Positions 1 through 6,870 are shown, counted from the stretch's first letter. The stretch: DNA of 9,165 nucleotides from SLFT01 sp964493075 (GCA_964493075.1 CAZBNU010000169.1:1-9165), one strand, 5' to 3'. Notes: generated by a model not told the origin, from the sequence alone. Numbers and translations are program-made.

Positions 1-590
1 AGCCGGCGCATGACATTGCTGTGATGTGCGGGATTGGGCAACACCGGGTAGTGGGCAAGCACCACGACGCGACCCTCAGGAGCTTCCGCAAGGAGATTTT
101 GCGCTTCCACAATTTGTGACGATGTGATATGTCCCCGTGAGCTGAGTATGTTGGGACGGGTTGTGGGGAGCATCAGCAGCGGGGTTCCGTCAGGCAGAAA
201 AGTCAGCATGGACTTATGCGGGCGTGCGAGCCGTTCCCCGAAGTACTCGTTGAAACGACGCTTTCTTTTAGATTCGAATGTGTATACATCGTGATTGCCC
301 GGGGTTAGATAGACCGGAACGCCTGACTGGCCAAGTGTGTTCACGAAAGTAGCCGCCATCTGGTATTCTGCCGCGGTGGCAGTGGTCGTTAAATCGCCGC
401 CAATCAACAATGCATCCGCCTGCAGCGACGGAAACAGATCAATGAATGCTTGCGCCCGTTCCTGACGCACGTAATGCTGGCGGCGCAGCAACAGGTTCAG
501 ATTGCCCAGAAAACGCTTGTTGCAAAGTTGCAGTGGATTGTGGACTATCTGCCAGAAATGCAGGTCCGTTATGTGAATGATGCGTGTCAT
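1..590 (-). CDS. Calcineurin-like metallophosphoesterase (partial, C-terminus beyond left edge)
   Basis: The first 196 codons are visible; the gene reads out of the window at position 1. It begins MTRIIHITDLHF and shows the ordered metal-site motifs of calcineurin-like phosphoesterases: D9-x-H11 in TDLHF, GGD with D66, GNHD with N99, H100 and D101, and H180 in LAHYP. The last expected motif, GHxH, would lie beyond the edge. The family binds two metal ions and hydrolyses phosphomono- or phosphodiesters, including cyclic nucleotides, nucleotides and lipid-linked pyrophosphates. The compact start, with DxH at residue 9, resembles cytosolic CpdA/Icc-like enzymes. No signal peptide is present. I see no convincing Shine-Dalgarno before ATG 590. 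The gene lies 88 nt downstream of the di-haem protein on the same strand and could be its operon partner. The family is certain; the substrate is unknown. Confidence 0.9.
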   Translation of the reverse strand, partial: MTRIIHITDLHFWQIVHNPLQLCNKRFLGNLNLLLRRQHYVRQERAQAFIDLFPSLQADALLIGGDLTTTATAAEYQMAATFVNTLGQSGVPVYLTPGNHDVYTFESKRKRRFNEYFGERLARPHKSMLTFLPDGTPLLMLPTTRPNILSSRGHITSSQIVEAQNLLAEAPEGRVVVLAHYPVLPNPAHHSNVMRR

Positions 591-611
591 ACAGTAGTTT
601 TATGTGAATGA
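569..611. repeat. 12-nt direct repeat flanking the phosphoesterase start codon
   Basis: The 12-mer TTATGTGAATGA occurs at 569-580, inside the first codons of the phosphoesterase gene, and again at 600-611, just upstream of its start. The two copies are 31 nt apart. This is visible in the sequence. It might be a small duplication or a regulator half-site pair, or chance. No function can be assigned. Confidence 0.3.
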
Positions 612-678
612 CGGTAGTGGTAGTATGTTTGCAAATTCAACTTCTTGTTTTTGATCGCGGTCTCGATCCTATAACCTA

Positions 679-3549
679 TTAATCCAGCGCTGGATGCACC
701 ACTTCGCCGCGTTGTTGGGCGAGTACGTTTTCGTAGGCGCCAAGGAACTCGGAGTTGGTGTCAAGCCAGACAACGACACGTCGATATTCTTCTTCGTTCA
801 GTCCTTTGCCGCAGTCCGAATTTTCCAGCCGGTCGAGTAGTTTGGAAGCGAGCGCGCCGACCTTGCCGGGATAACTGCGTGCGCCGTTTTCCTCAAAGGA
901 ACCGTTCCAGACATTGTAGTAGAAGCCGTATTCCTTTGCCAGATGATTGTAGGAGCGGGAGAAGCCGTTCTCTTCAATGTCGCCGCGCAGGTCCAGTCCA
1001 CCGTCACTGCCATTGTGACAGGACACACAACTCCTGTCCAGTACCGGCTGCACCAGACGCACATAGGAGAAGGGGTTGCTGCCTTCGGGTTCGGGGGTGA
1101 TGGGCGAGGGCTTGCGCAGGAATGCCAGTGGCTTCTCGTTGAACTGGGGCGGCGCACCATGTTTCTCTTCGTGACAACCGATGCAGGTGAGTTGTTCGCC
1201 GGGATGCACATAGGTGATGGAACGCATGGACTGTACTGCGTGGCCTTGCGCATCCAGTGCCTGGAAATACAGAGACTTGCCTACGGGTGCTTCAAAATAG
1301 GCGCTGCCGTCCGCTTCCACGGGAACCGTTCCCAGAATGGCGCGGGCATTGGATTGCTGCGCCACGCCGATGCGCGGGTCGTTCGGTGCAGGCGTGGTTT
1401 TCGGCAGCAGATGGATAATGCGCAGCGCCTCAATTTTGGCGTCTTCCGGCCATTCCATTTTGCTCTCGTACACATTCATAACGCCAATGGTGGCCTGTTT
1501 CTCCTGCTGTGTTGCTTGCTGTGCTGCGAGCGTTTGGGTGGTGGCTTCCGGGATGACCGGCGGCATGGGGCGGGGCTGGAAGGGCCGGACACTAACGCAA
1601 GAGATTTCCGGATCGCGGTAGATCAATTCGCGGTTGCCGTCGCTGTCCACCCAGAAGATGCCGCGATTCTTCGCCTCACCATCATACACGCAAAGGTAAT
1701 CCCGTTCACTCAACGGCCAAGGCGTTCCGTATACCATGACTTCTTTCATTTGGTCGTACCCTTTACCGGTTTCGGATTCGGGGAAGGGCACATCCGGTGT
1801 CAGACGGGTCAACTGCGAAGTGTTTCCGTTATCTTCGATGTGTGGATCAATCAGGATCAGGGATCCAAATTCATGGCCGTGGTGGCCTGCTGCAACACCA
1901 ACATACTTGTGAGAATCGGGAATGGCCCGCAGGCGCATTTCAATCCACGGACGGCTTTCACGGTGGGGATAGGGGTAGTTACCGTGATTGCTGCGCGGGT
2001 CGCGCCCGTCCGGGTAGCAGAACCACTTGTGATGGGCAATGTCCGAGTCGCGGTCTACGTAGTCCCAGCGGGTGTATACAATCATACCGTCATTATTTAC
2101 GCTGGGGCCCCACTCGTGGGTTTCGTGATAACTCAGGCAGATGATGTCGCTGCCATTGGGTTCCATGGAAAAAAGCGTGTAGGTGGGGCAATGCCGCCCA
2201 CAGCGCAGGAACCCGCCGCGCCGTTCTGATATGAACGCGATGCGCCCGCCCGGCAGCACACAGGGGTCAAAATCGTTTTCCGATCCGTCTGTCAGTTGCT
2301 CAAGGCCGGTGCCGTCTGCATTCACCCGAAAGAGATGATAACTGGTTTCAGGCGTCCATGCTTCTTCTGGTGTTGGCGTACCCGTTTCAGGCTGTCCCGG
2401 TGTACCCGTTGCCTGACTGTAGGCAAAATACAGGGTTTTAGCGTCAAAGGTCAGGTCGGGAGAAACAAAGGAGCCACCCTCTAATTTCTGCCCGGCAAGC
2501 CGCCCTTTTTCCACCACGGCATTTTCCAGCAGGTTATATAGCCGTTGTTCGCCGTCAAAGGGATTTTCAAGCACATAGATGCCGCCTCCAGGTACGGCAT
2601 TGAAGCCATAAAACTGGTCGCACATGTGGAAACAACCCGATGCGTCGTGACGCTTCACAAACAATAGTTTGCCTATATCCTGCAACAGCGGATTGCGGAA
2701 GGCAATGTTACGCAGGATGTGGCGGGCATTGAAATACAGTTCACGTCGCACATCCAGCACGGGCATCTCTCCGCTCTGTTGCATCGCGTCAAGATGCTGC
2801 TGTAATACCGTCAATTGTTCCGCTGCTTCTGCGATTTCCAGACGTGTTGCCAGTGTTGTCGCACGGAGTAATACATCCGCGGTATGGGCCAGCGAGAACT
2901 GCATGTCCTCGGGCAGAATTGTCTTTGAAGCAGGCGCTTTGGACCATTCGCTGATGCTTTTCTGATCCGCAGGTTTGCCCAATGCGATATTGGTGTCTGG
3001 GTCATTTGCGGCAAATACCTCAACTTCCACCAACGCAAAGGAACATTTTCCGGGGACCATCAACCGCACAATACGCGCATCCACGGGTTCCTTATTAAAA
3101 GTGACTACGAGCGGTTTTTCTTCTTTCGCGCCATAAAAGGTGGGGCCTTGGTGTTCGTACACGGTGTTGAACGCGGCCCCACCTTCGGATACCAGCACAT
3201 TGATGTTTCGTGTTCTACGGGCAGTACCGCCCTTGGTGCGGTTGTACACCACAACACGGTCGAGGCGGCATACCTCGCCGAGGTCTACCTGCCACCAGGC
3301 ATCCGTTTCATCGGACGCGGTATGGAAGCCGTACTCTTCGGTTTTGTCGCCGTCCACCGCCCCCAGGGCGTCCATAGCCGTTGTTACTTCTGTCTTTGTC
3401 TTATTGAAGCGCCAATCATCAGCCACCCATTCCGCTTCCACCAGTATTTGCTGTTGCTTCGCGAGGGGCAGGTCTTCATTTTGTCCGACTGCAGACGTGC
3501 TGCCGAGCAGAAGCATACTGGCGACAACGCATAGTGTGAATCTATTCAT
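679..3549 (-). CDS. Exported di-haem c protein: discoidin-like domain, HzsA-like propeller, two CxxCH sites
   Basis: A 956-residue protein predicted to act in the periplasm or at the surface. A Sec signal peptide (MNRFTLCVVASMLLLGSTSA) comes first. Residues about 34-181 look like an F5/8 type C (discoidin) beta-sandwich, with ALGAVDGD at 61-68 and WWQVDLG at 85-91. A helical stretch (about 205-285) follows. Residues about 295-655 form a propeller-like region, opening with LLFVKRHDASGCFHMCDQFY, which resembles the middle domain of hydrazine synthase alpha (HzsA) and its many relatives in PVC bacteria. It contains TolB-like strands such as LFRVNADGTGLEQLT. Two haem c sites follow: CIGCH (789-793) and CVSCH (841-845), the second followed by GGLDLRGD as in planctomycete-type cytochromes. 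The start at 3549 has AGGAG 7 nt upstream; an in-frame ATG at 3582 would put extra residues before the signal peptide. The gene is divergent from the GH50 gene. Redox activity is inferred and the substrate is unknown. Confidence 0.85.
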   Translation of the reverse strand: MNRFTLCVVASMLLLGSTSAVGQNEDLPLAKQQQILVEAEWVADDWRFNKTKTEVTTAMDALGAVDGDKTEEYGFHTASDETDAWWQVDLGEVCRLDRVVVYNRTKGGTARRTRNINVLVSEGGAAFNTVYEHQGPTFYGAKEEKPLVVTFNKEPVDARIVRLMVPGKCSFALVEVEVFAANDPDTNIALGKPADQKSISEWSKAPASKTILPEDMQFSLAHTADVLLRATTLATRLEIAEAAEQLTVLQQHLDAMQQSGEMPVLDVRRELYFNARHILRNIAFRNPLLQDIGKLLFVKRHDASGCFHMCDQFYGFNAVPGGGIYVLENPFDGEQRLYNLLENAVVEKGRLAGQKLEGGSFVSPDLTFDAKTLYFAYSQATGTPGQPETGTPTPEEAWTPETSYHLFRVNADGTGLEQLTDGSENDFDPCVLPGGRIAFISERRGGFLRCGRHCPTYTLFSMEPNGSDIICLSYHETHEWGPSVNNDGMIVYTRWDYVDRDSDIAHHKWFCYPDGRDPRSNHGNYPYPHRESRPWIEMRLRAIPDSHKYVGVAAGHHGHEFGSLILIDPHIEDNGNTSQLTRLTPDVPFPESETGKGYDQMKEVMVYGTPWPLSERDYLCVYDGEAKNRGIFWVDSDGNRELIYRDPEISCVSVRPFQPRPMPPVIPEATTQTLAAQQATQQEKQATIGVMNVYESKMEWPEDAKIEALRIIHLLPKTTPAPNDPRIGVAQQSNARAILGTVPVEADGSAYFEAPVGKSLYFQALDAQGHAVQSMRSITYVHPGEQLTCIGCHEEKHGAPPQFNEKPLAFLRKPSPITPEPEGSNPFSYVRLVQPVLDRSCVSCHNGSDGGLDLRGDIEENGFSRSYNHLAKEYGFYYNVWNGSFEENGARSYPGKVGALASKLLDRLENSDCGKGLNEEEYRRVVVWLDTNSEFLGAYENVLAQQRGEVVHPALD

Positions 3550-3556
3550 CTGAATT

Positions 3557-3561
3557 CTCCT
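3557..3561 (-). promoter_or_regulatory. Shine-Dalgarno AGGAG of the di-haem protein gene
   Basis: On the minus strand AGGAG ends 7 nt before ATG 3549. This selects the start immediately before the signal peptide over the in-frame ATG at 3582, which would add 11 residues (MTPLRTYRRIQ) ahead of it. Confidence 0.8.
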
Positions 3562-3728
3562 ATATGTTCTCAGGGGTGTCATGATTGATTATTTATAACT
3601 CTGTGCCTGACTCTGACATCTGCGTTATTTTAACATATCACGGCATTTGACTGCGTCTGTGCGGAAATGGTTTGCAGAAACACCATTAACGGTGGTAGTC
3701 TTGTGGCTGGTTGGTATCCATAGAATAC

Positions 3729-3733
3729 AGGAG
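3729..3733 (+). promoter_or_regulatory. Shine-Dalgarno AGGAG of the GH50-like gene
   Basis: AGGAG lies 2 nt before the in-frame ATG at 3736 and 8 nt before the second in-frame ATG at 3742. Only the second spacing is normal, so 3742 is the better supported start. An in-frame TAG at 3721 rules out starts further upstream. Confidence 0.75.
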
Positions 3734-3741
3734 AAATGAAC

Positions 3742-5856
3742 ATGATCTGGTTATGTGTTGTATTTGCGGCTCTAGGTGCAGCAGAATCGTCTGCCGAAGA
3801 AGTTCTGGTTGATTTTTCGCAGGAGTCGCTGCCCGGGTTTGTGCAGTTTAACAACACCATACCCGGTGAAAGAACGAGCAAAACGGGGATTGTCACAAGT
3901 AACGAAGGGGACGTGCCTGTATCCCGCTTTGCGGGCTTGGAGATAGTGTTTTCCCACAGCGACTGGCCGAATGTGTTGCTAAAAGCGCCGGAAGGCGGTT
4001 GGGACTGGTCGGCCTATGACGGTGTGGGATTTACGGTTTTTAATCCCACCGATGTGGCGGTTTCTGTTGCAATGCGTCTGGACAACGAAGGGGCGAATGG
4101 CATGGACTTCTGCAACAACCTGCGCAGTACGGTACGGCCCGGATCGCGGCTTGATTTTAATATGTTGTTCAATCGTGCTGGCGACAAGAAACTTTGGGGA
4201 ATGCGCGGCACTCCCGGCGCAGCGCAATATGGCGAAGGGAAGCCGCTCGACCTGGCCCGCATCACGGCGGTGCAGTTGTTCCTGCCGATGCCGGACCGGG
4301 AAAACAGGTTGATCTTTGAGAAGGCTTCTTTGATCAAACTCGATGGCGACAGCGGCGCTGGCGTGCGTTTTCCTTTTGTGAACAAGTTCGGCCAGTATAT
4401 TCACGACGAGTGGCCGGGGAAGTTGCATTCCGAAGAGGAGTTTGCTGAACGTGTCGAACGGGAACGATTTGCCTGGGGGAGAATGCCGCAACTACCCGAC
4501 CGCGATCGCTTTGGCGGCTGGGCAAACGGACCCAGGCGTAAGGCTACGGGCTGGTTTCGTACCGAAGAAATCAACGGCAAGTGGTGGTTGATTACGCCCG
4601 AAGGTACACTGTTTTTATCACTCGGCATCACCTGCATCGGCACCTGGGAGCGCACCTTTGTAGAAGGCCGCAAGGATTGGTTTGAATGGCTGCCCCCCGA
4701 AGATGATCCGCAGTTCGGCGGGCTGTATTCGCACATGAAGGGGGCGCACAGCATGGCGGATCCCATTGGTGGCGAAGGCAAGGCTTTTGGCTTTTATTCC
4801 GTGAACCTCATCCGCAAGTATGGTGCCCAGTGGGCAGAGCAATGGCGTGAGAGCGTCTATCCGCGTCTGCGCCATTGGGGATTCAACACCATCGCTAACT
4901 GGAGCCAGGAAGATGTGTTGATGAACAGTGACCTGCCTTTTGTCGCCAGCACGGGCTTGAGCAAGGTGCGACTTATCGAAAGTGCACGTGGTTACTGGCG
5001 TAAAATGATGGATGTCTATGACGTTTCCTTTACGGAGAATGTCGCTGCTACCATTAAGTATATTGCCGCCAAATACGGGGAGAATCCGTTGTGTATCGGC
5101 TATTACGTGGACAACGAACTGGCATGGGAAGGGGTCATCGAAGGCGTGCTTTCCAGCGCGGCTGAGCAACCCGCCCGACAGGCGTTGCTGGCATTTCTGC
5201 AGAAGCGGTACGAAACCCTAGATGCGCTGAACACGGCATGGGGCGTATCCGTGGATTCCTGGGATGCCATAAATAACGCATCCGCCGTCAATGAAACTGC
5301 GAAGAAAGATATGTCAGATTTTTTGTATGAATTTGCCCGACAATACTTTTCCGTCATCCAGAGTGCCATAGATGAACACGCGCCCAACCAGCTCTATCTG
5401 GGCTGCCGCTTTGCCAGTGCGCCAGACGAAGCGGTGCGCGCCTGCGCCGATGTGGCGGATGTTGTTTCCTGCAACCTGTATTATTCCAGTATTCCCCCGG
5501 ACAAGTATGCAGGCACGAACAGTCTTGGCAAACCTGTCATGATTGGCGAGTTTCATTTTGGCGCACTAGACCGGGGCATGTTCCATACCGGGCTGGTGGG
5601 CGCCAAAGATCAGGCGGACCGCGCCGCACAATACAAGCGGTATGTGCGTAGTGTTGCGGACAATCCGTCTTTTGTAGGCTGCCACTGGTTCCAGTACATT
5701 GACGAACCCATCACAGGACGCTGGTTCGATGGGGAAAACTATAACATTGGTTTCGTGGACGTAACCGATACGCCGTATCCTGAGATGGTGGAAGCCGCAC
5801 AGGAAGTCCATGCGGAAATATACACGCGCCGTTACGGGCGCAAAAATAACAGGTAA
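3742..5856 (+). CDS. Secreted GH50-like (agarase-type) glycoside hydrolase
   Basis: A 704-residue exported enzyme. It begins with a hydrophobic signal sequence (MIWLCVVFAALGAAESSA) that is unusual in lacking basic residues at its N-terminus. Residues about 20-200 form a CBM-like beta-sandwich. The catalytic TIM barrel spans about 265-700 and starts with the family-typical GWFRTEEINGKWWLITPEG (270-288). The likely acid/base is E459 in GYYVDNELAW (453-462), and the likely nucleophile is E603 in GEFHFGALDRGMFHTG (602-617). HWFQYIDEPITGRW (648-661) is a further conserved block. This pattern fits clan GH-A family 50, whose characterised members are exo- or endo-beta-agarases that cut beta-1,4 bonds in agarose or neoagaro-oligosaccharides. 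The true substrate may be another galactose-containing glycan. The start follows the Shine-Dalgarno spacing; ATG 3736 would add two residues. The GT2 gene follows after 5 nt, so the two are probably co-transcribed. Confidence 0.82.
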   Translation: MIWLCVVFAALGAAESSAEEVLVDFSQESLPGFVQFNNTIPGERTSKTGIVTSNEGDVPVSRFAGLEIVFSHSDWPNVLLKAPEGGWDWSAYDGVGFTVFNPTDVAVSVAMRLDNEGANGMDFCNNLRSTVRPGSRLDFNMLFNRAGDKKLWGMRGTPGAAQYGEGKPLDLARITAVQLFLPMPDRENRLIFEKASLIKLDGDSGAGVRFPFVNKFGQYIHDEWPGKLHSEEEFAERVERERFAWGRMPQLPDRDRFGGWANGPRRKATGWFRTEEINGKWWLITPEGTLFLSLGITCIGTWERTFVEGRKDWFEWLPPEDDPQFGGLYSHMKGAHSMADPIGGEGKAFGFYSVNLIRKYGAQWAEQWRESVYPRLRHWGFNTIANWSQEDVLMNSDLPFVASTGLSKVRLIESARGYWRKMMDVYDVSFTENVAATIKYIAAKYGENPLCIGYYVDNELAWEGVIEGVLSSAAEQPARQALLAFLQKRYETLDALNTAWGVSVDSWDAINNASAVNETAKKDMSDFLYEFARQYFSVIQSAIDEHAPNQLYLGCRFASAPDEAVRACADVADVVSCNLYYSSIPPDKYAGTNSLGKPVMIGEFHFGALDRGMFHTGLVGAKDQADRAAQYKRYVRSVADNPSFVGCHWFQYIDEPITGRWFDGENYNIGFVDVTDTPYPEMVEAAQEVHAEIYTRRYGRKNNR

Positions 5857-5861
5857 ACTAC

Positions 5862-6809
5862 ATGATGGAACAAGCGCCAAAATATTCGTTTGTTTTGCCC
5901 GCCTACAACGAAGCAACCAATGTTGCGCCCATGACCGAACGGCTGTGCGCTGTTGCCGGAAAACTGGACGGCGCCGTGGAGATTCTCTGGGTGGATGACG
6001 GCAGTACAGACGGCACAGCGGTTGTCTTGGATGAACTCGCTGCCGGAAATCCCGCTGTCCGGGTGCTGCATTTTTCCCGGAACTTCGGGCACATGGCAGC
6101 GTTATGCGCCGGACTCGAAGCGGCACGCGCCACCCATGCCGTTATTACCCTCGACGCGGACGGACAGCATCCGCCGGAACTAATTCCGGGCATGGTACAA
6201 AAGTGGCGGGACGGCGCGGATATTGTACAGACCATCCGTGGCGAAGCAACTGATTTGGGCATTGGAAAACGGATGACATCCCGTGGATTTTATGCGGTGT
6301 TCAATCTGCTGGCAGATACGGACATTCCCGATGGCGCGGCGGACTTCCGGTTGCTCGACCGCGAGGTGGTAGATGCCTTGAACAACCTGCCGGAACGGGT
6401 ACGCTTCGTTCGTGGTCTGGTACATTGGGTGGGTTTCAATCGGGTGATGCTCCCCTACACGCCCGAAGCACGTCTGTCCGGTGAAACCAAATATGGTATG
6501 CTGCGCATGATGTCCTTTGCTCTGAGCGGCATCACCAGTTTTTCCGTGCGTCCGCTGCGGCTCGCCTTTGTGCTGACCCTGCTGGTGGTGGGTCTGGTGG
6601 CGGTCTACTCCGGGTATGTGCTGCTCGCCATGCTCAGCGGAAAATTCCTGACACCCGGCTGGACCAGCACCATGTTCATAATCCTGTTGCTGGGTGCGGC
6701 GCAGTTGCTGGTCATTGGCATTGCCAGCGAATACCTGGCGCGTATGTACGTGGAACAGAAACAGCGGCCCGTGTATATCGTCCGAAAAGGGAGGGACGCA
6801 AGGGACTGA
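5862..6809 (+). CDS. Family 2 glycosyltransferase, GtrB/DPM1-like, membrane anchored
   Basis: A 315-residue enzyme with a cytosolic GT-A domain followed by two membrane helices. Visible motifs are FVLPAYNEATN (10-20), the nucleotide-sugar binding WVDDGSTDGT (43-52), the metal site LDADGQHPPE (97-106), ADFRLLDREVV (160-170), and the RFVRGL and SGETKYGML blocks (181-186, 206-214). Membrane segments lie at about 233-257 and 269-289, followed by the typical tail EYLARMYVEQKQRPVYIV. Relatives such as GtrB, ArnC and dolichol-phosphate mannose synthases transfer a sugar from UDP- or GDP-sugar to polyprenyl phosphate, making a lipid-linked donor for glycans built outside the membrane. The start at 5862 is 5 nt after the GH50 stop, with AGGT at 5851-5854 as a weak ribosome site inside the upstream gene end; ATG 5865 is possible. 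The last six residues are encoded by a 9-bp tandem repeat. The family is sure; sugar and acceptor are unknown. Confidence 0.92.
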   Translation: MMEQAPKYSFVLPAYNEATNVAPMTERLCAVAGKLDGAVEILWVDDGSTDGTAVVLDELAAGNPAVRVLHFSRNFGHMAALCAGLEAARATHAVITLDADGQHPPELIPGMVQKWRDGADIVQTIRGEATDLGIGKRMTSRGFYAVFNLLADTDIPDGAADFRLLDREVVDALNNLPERVRFVRGLVHWVGFNRVMLPYTPEARLSGETKYGMLRMMSFALSGITSFSVRPLRLAFVLTLLVVGLVAVYSGYVLLAMLSGKFLTPGWTSTMFIILLLGAAQLLVIGIASEYLARMYVEQKQRPVYIVRKGRDARD

Positions 6810-6819
6810 AGGGACGATG
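6793..6819 (+). repeat. Three 9-bp tandem units spanning the GT2 stop codon
   Basis: Three consecutive nonamers share a GGGAC core: GGGACGCAA (6793-6801), GGGACTGAA (6802-6810) and GGGACGATG (6811-6819). The TGA stop of the glycosyltransferase (6807-6809) lies in the second unit, so the end of the protein (GRDARD) is repeat-encoded. The array runs almost directly into the palindrome at 6831. Confidence 0.65.
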
Positions 6820-6830
6820 CCGTTTTCAAA

Positions 6831-6858
6831 GGTGGGTTCCGCTACGCTTCACCCAGCC
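6831..6858. repeat. Imperfect palindrome in the convergent gap; dispersed-repeat-like, possible weak terminator
   Basis: GGTGGGT (6831-6837) pairs with ACCCAGCC (6851-6858), leaving a single bulged G at 6856. A 3x3 internal loop then closes with a small GC/GC stem on a TAC loop. The surrounding wording, on the minus strand TTGTAGGCTGGGTGAAGCG, resembles a family of short dispersed intergenic repeats of the TAGGGTGGG...CCCACC type that I recall from several bacterial phyla. On the plus strand the stem is followed after several bases by a pyrimidine-rich, T-rich stretch (6863-6900). It might therefore also end the GT2 transcript, though the T tract is not immediate. Confidence 0.55.
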
Positions 6859-6870
6859 TACAATCTTTTC

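Larger units (their letters stand above)
3550..3741. promoter_or_regulatory. Divergent intergenic region between the di-haem protein and GH50 genes
   Basis: This 192-bp stretch must hold the promoters of both divergent genes. It has AT-rich patches around 3588-3600 and 3626-3640. On the minus strand these give -10-like strings TATAAA and TAAAAT, but neither has a good -35 at 16-18 nt, so I call no exact promoter. On the plus strand TTGACT at 3648-3653 is a good -35 by itself but lacks a -10 at normal spacing. A near-palindrome, ACCATTAACGGT, lies at 3682-3693 and might be an operator. No gene is visible here. Confidence 0.45.

Noticed and set aside
653..668. Small hairpin GATCG...CGATC between the di-haem and phosphoesterase genes as terminator
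   Set aside because: Only 5 bp of stem and no T run in the direction of transcription (minus strand).
943..2229. Plus-strand open frame of 428 codons opposite the di-haem protein gene
   Set aside because: It lies wholly antisense to a gene with a signal peptide, domain motifs and ribosome site. Its translation shows no recognisable domain, so it is a shadow of the GC-rich reading frame.
679..3549. True anammox hydrazine synthase alpha subunit
   Set aside because: The similarity is to one domain only. A discoidin domain is fused at the N-terminus, and no beta or gamma subunit or hydrazine dehydrogenase gene is in the window.
3701..3726. Promoter TTGTGG/TAGAAT just ahead of the GH50-like gene
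   Set aside because: The spacer is 14 nt and the start would fall on the ribosome site itself, leaving no usable leader.
5566..6126. Minus-strand open frame bridging the GH50 and GT2 genes
   Set aside because: It overlaps two well-supported plus-strand genes and has an arginine-rich, domain-free translation.
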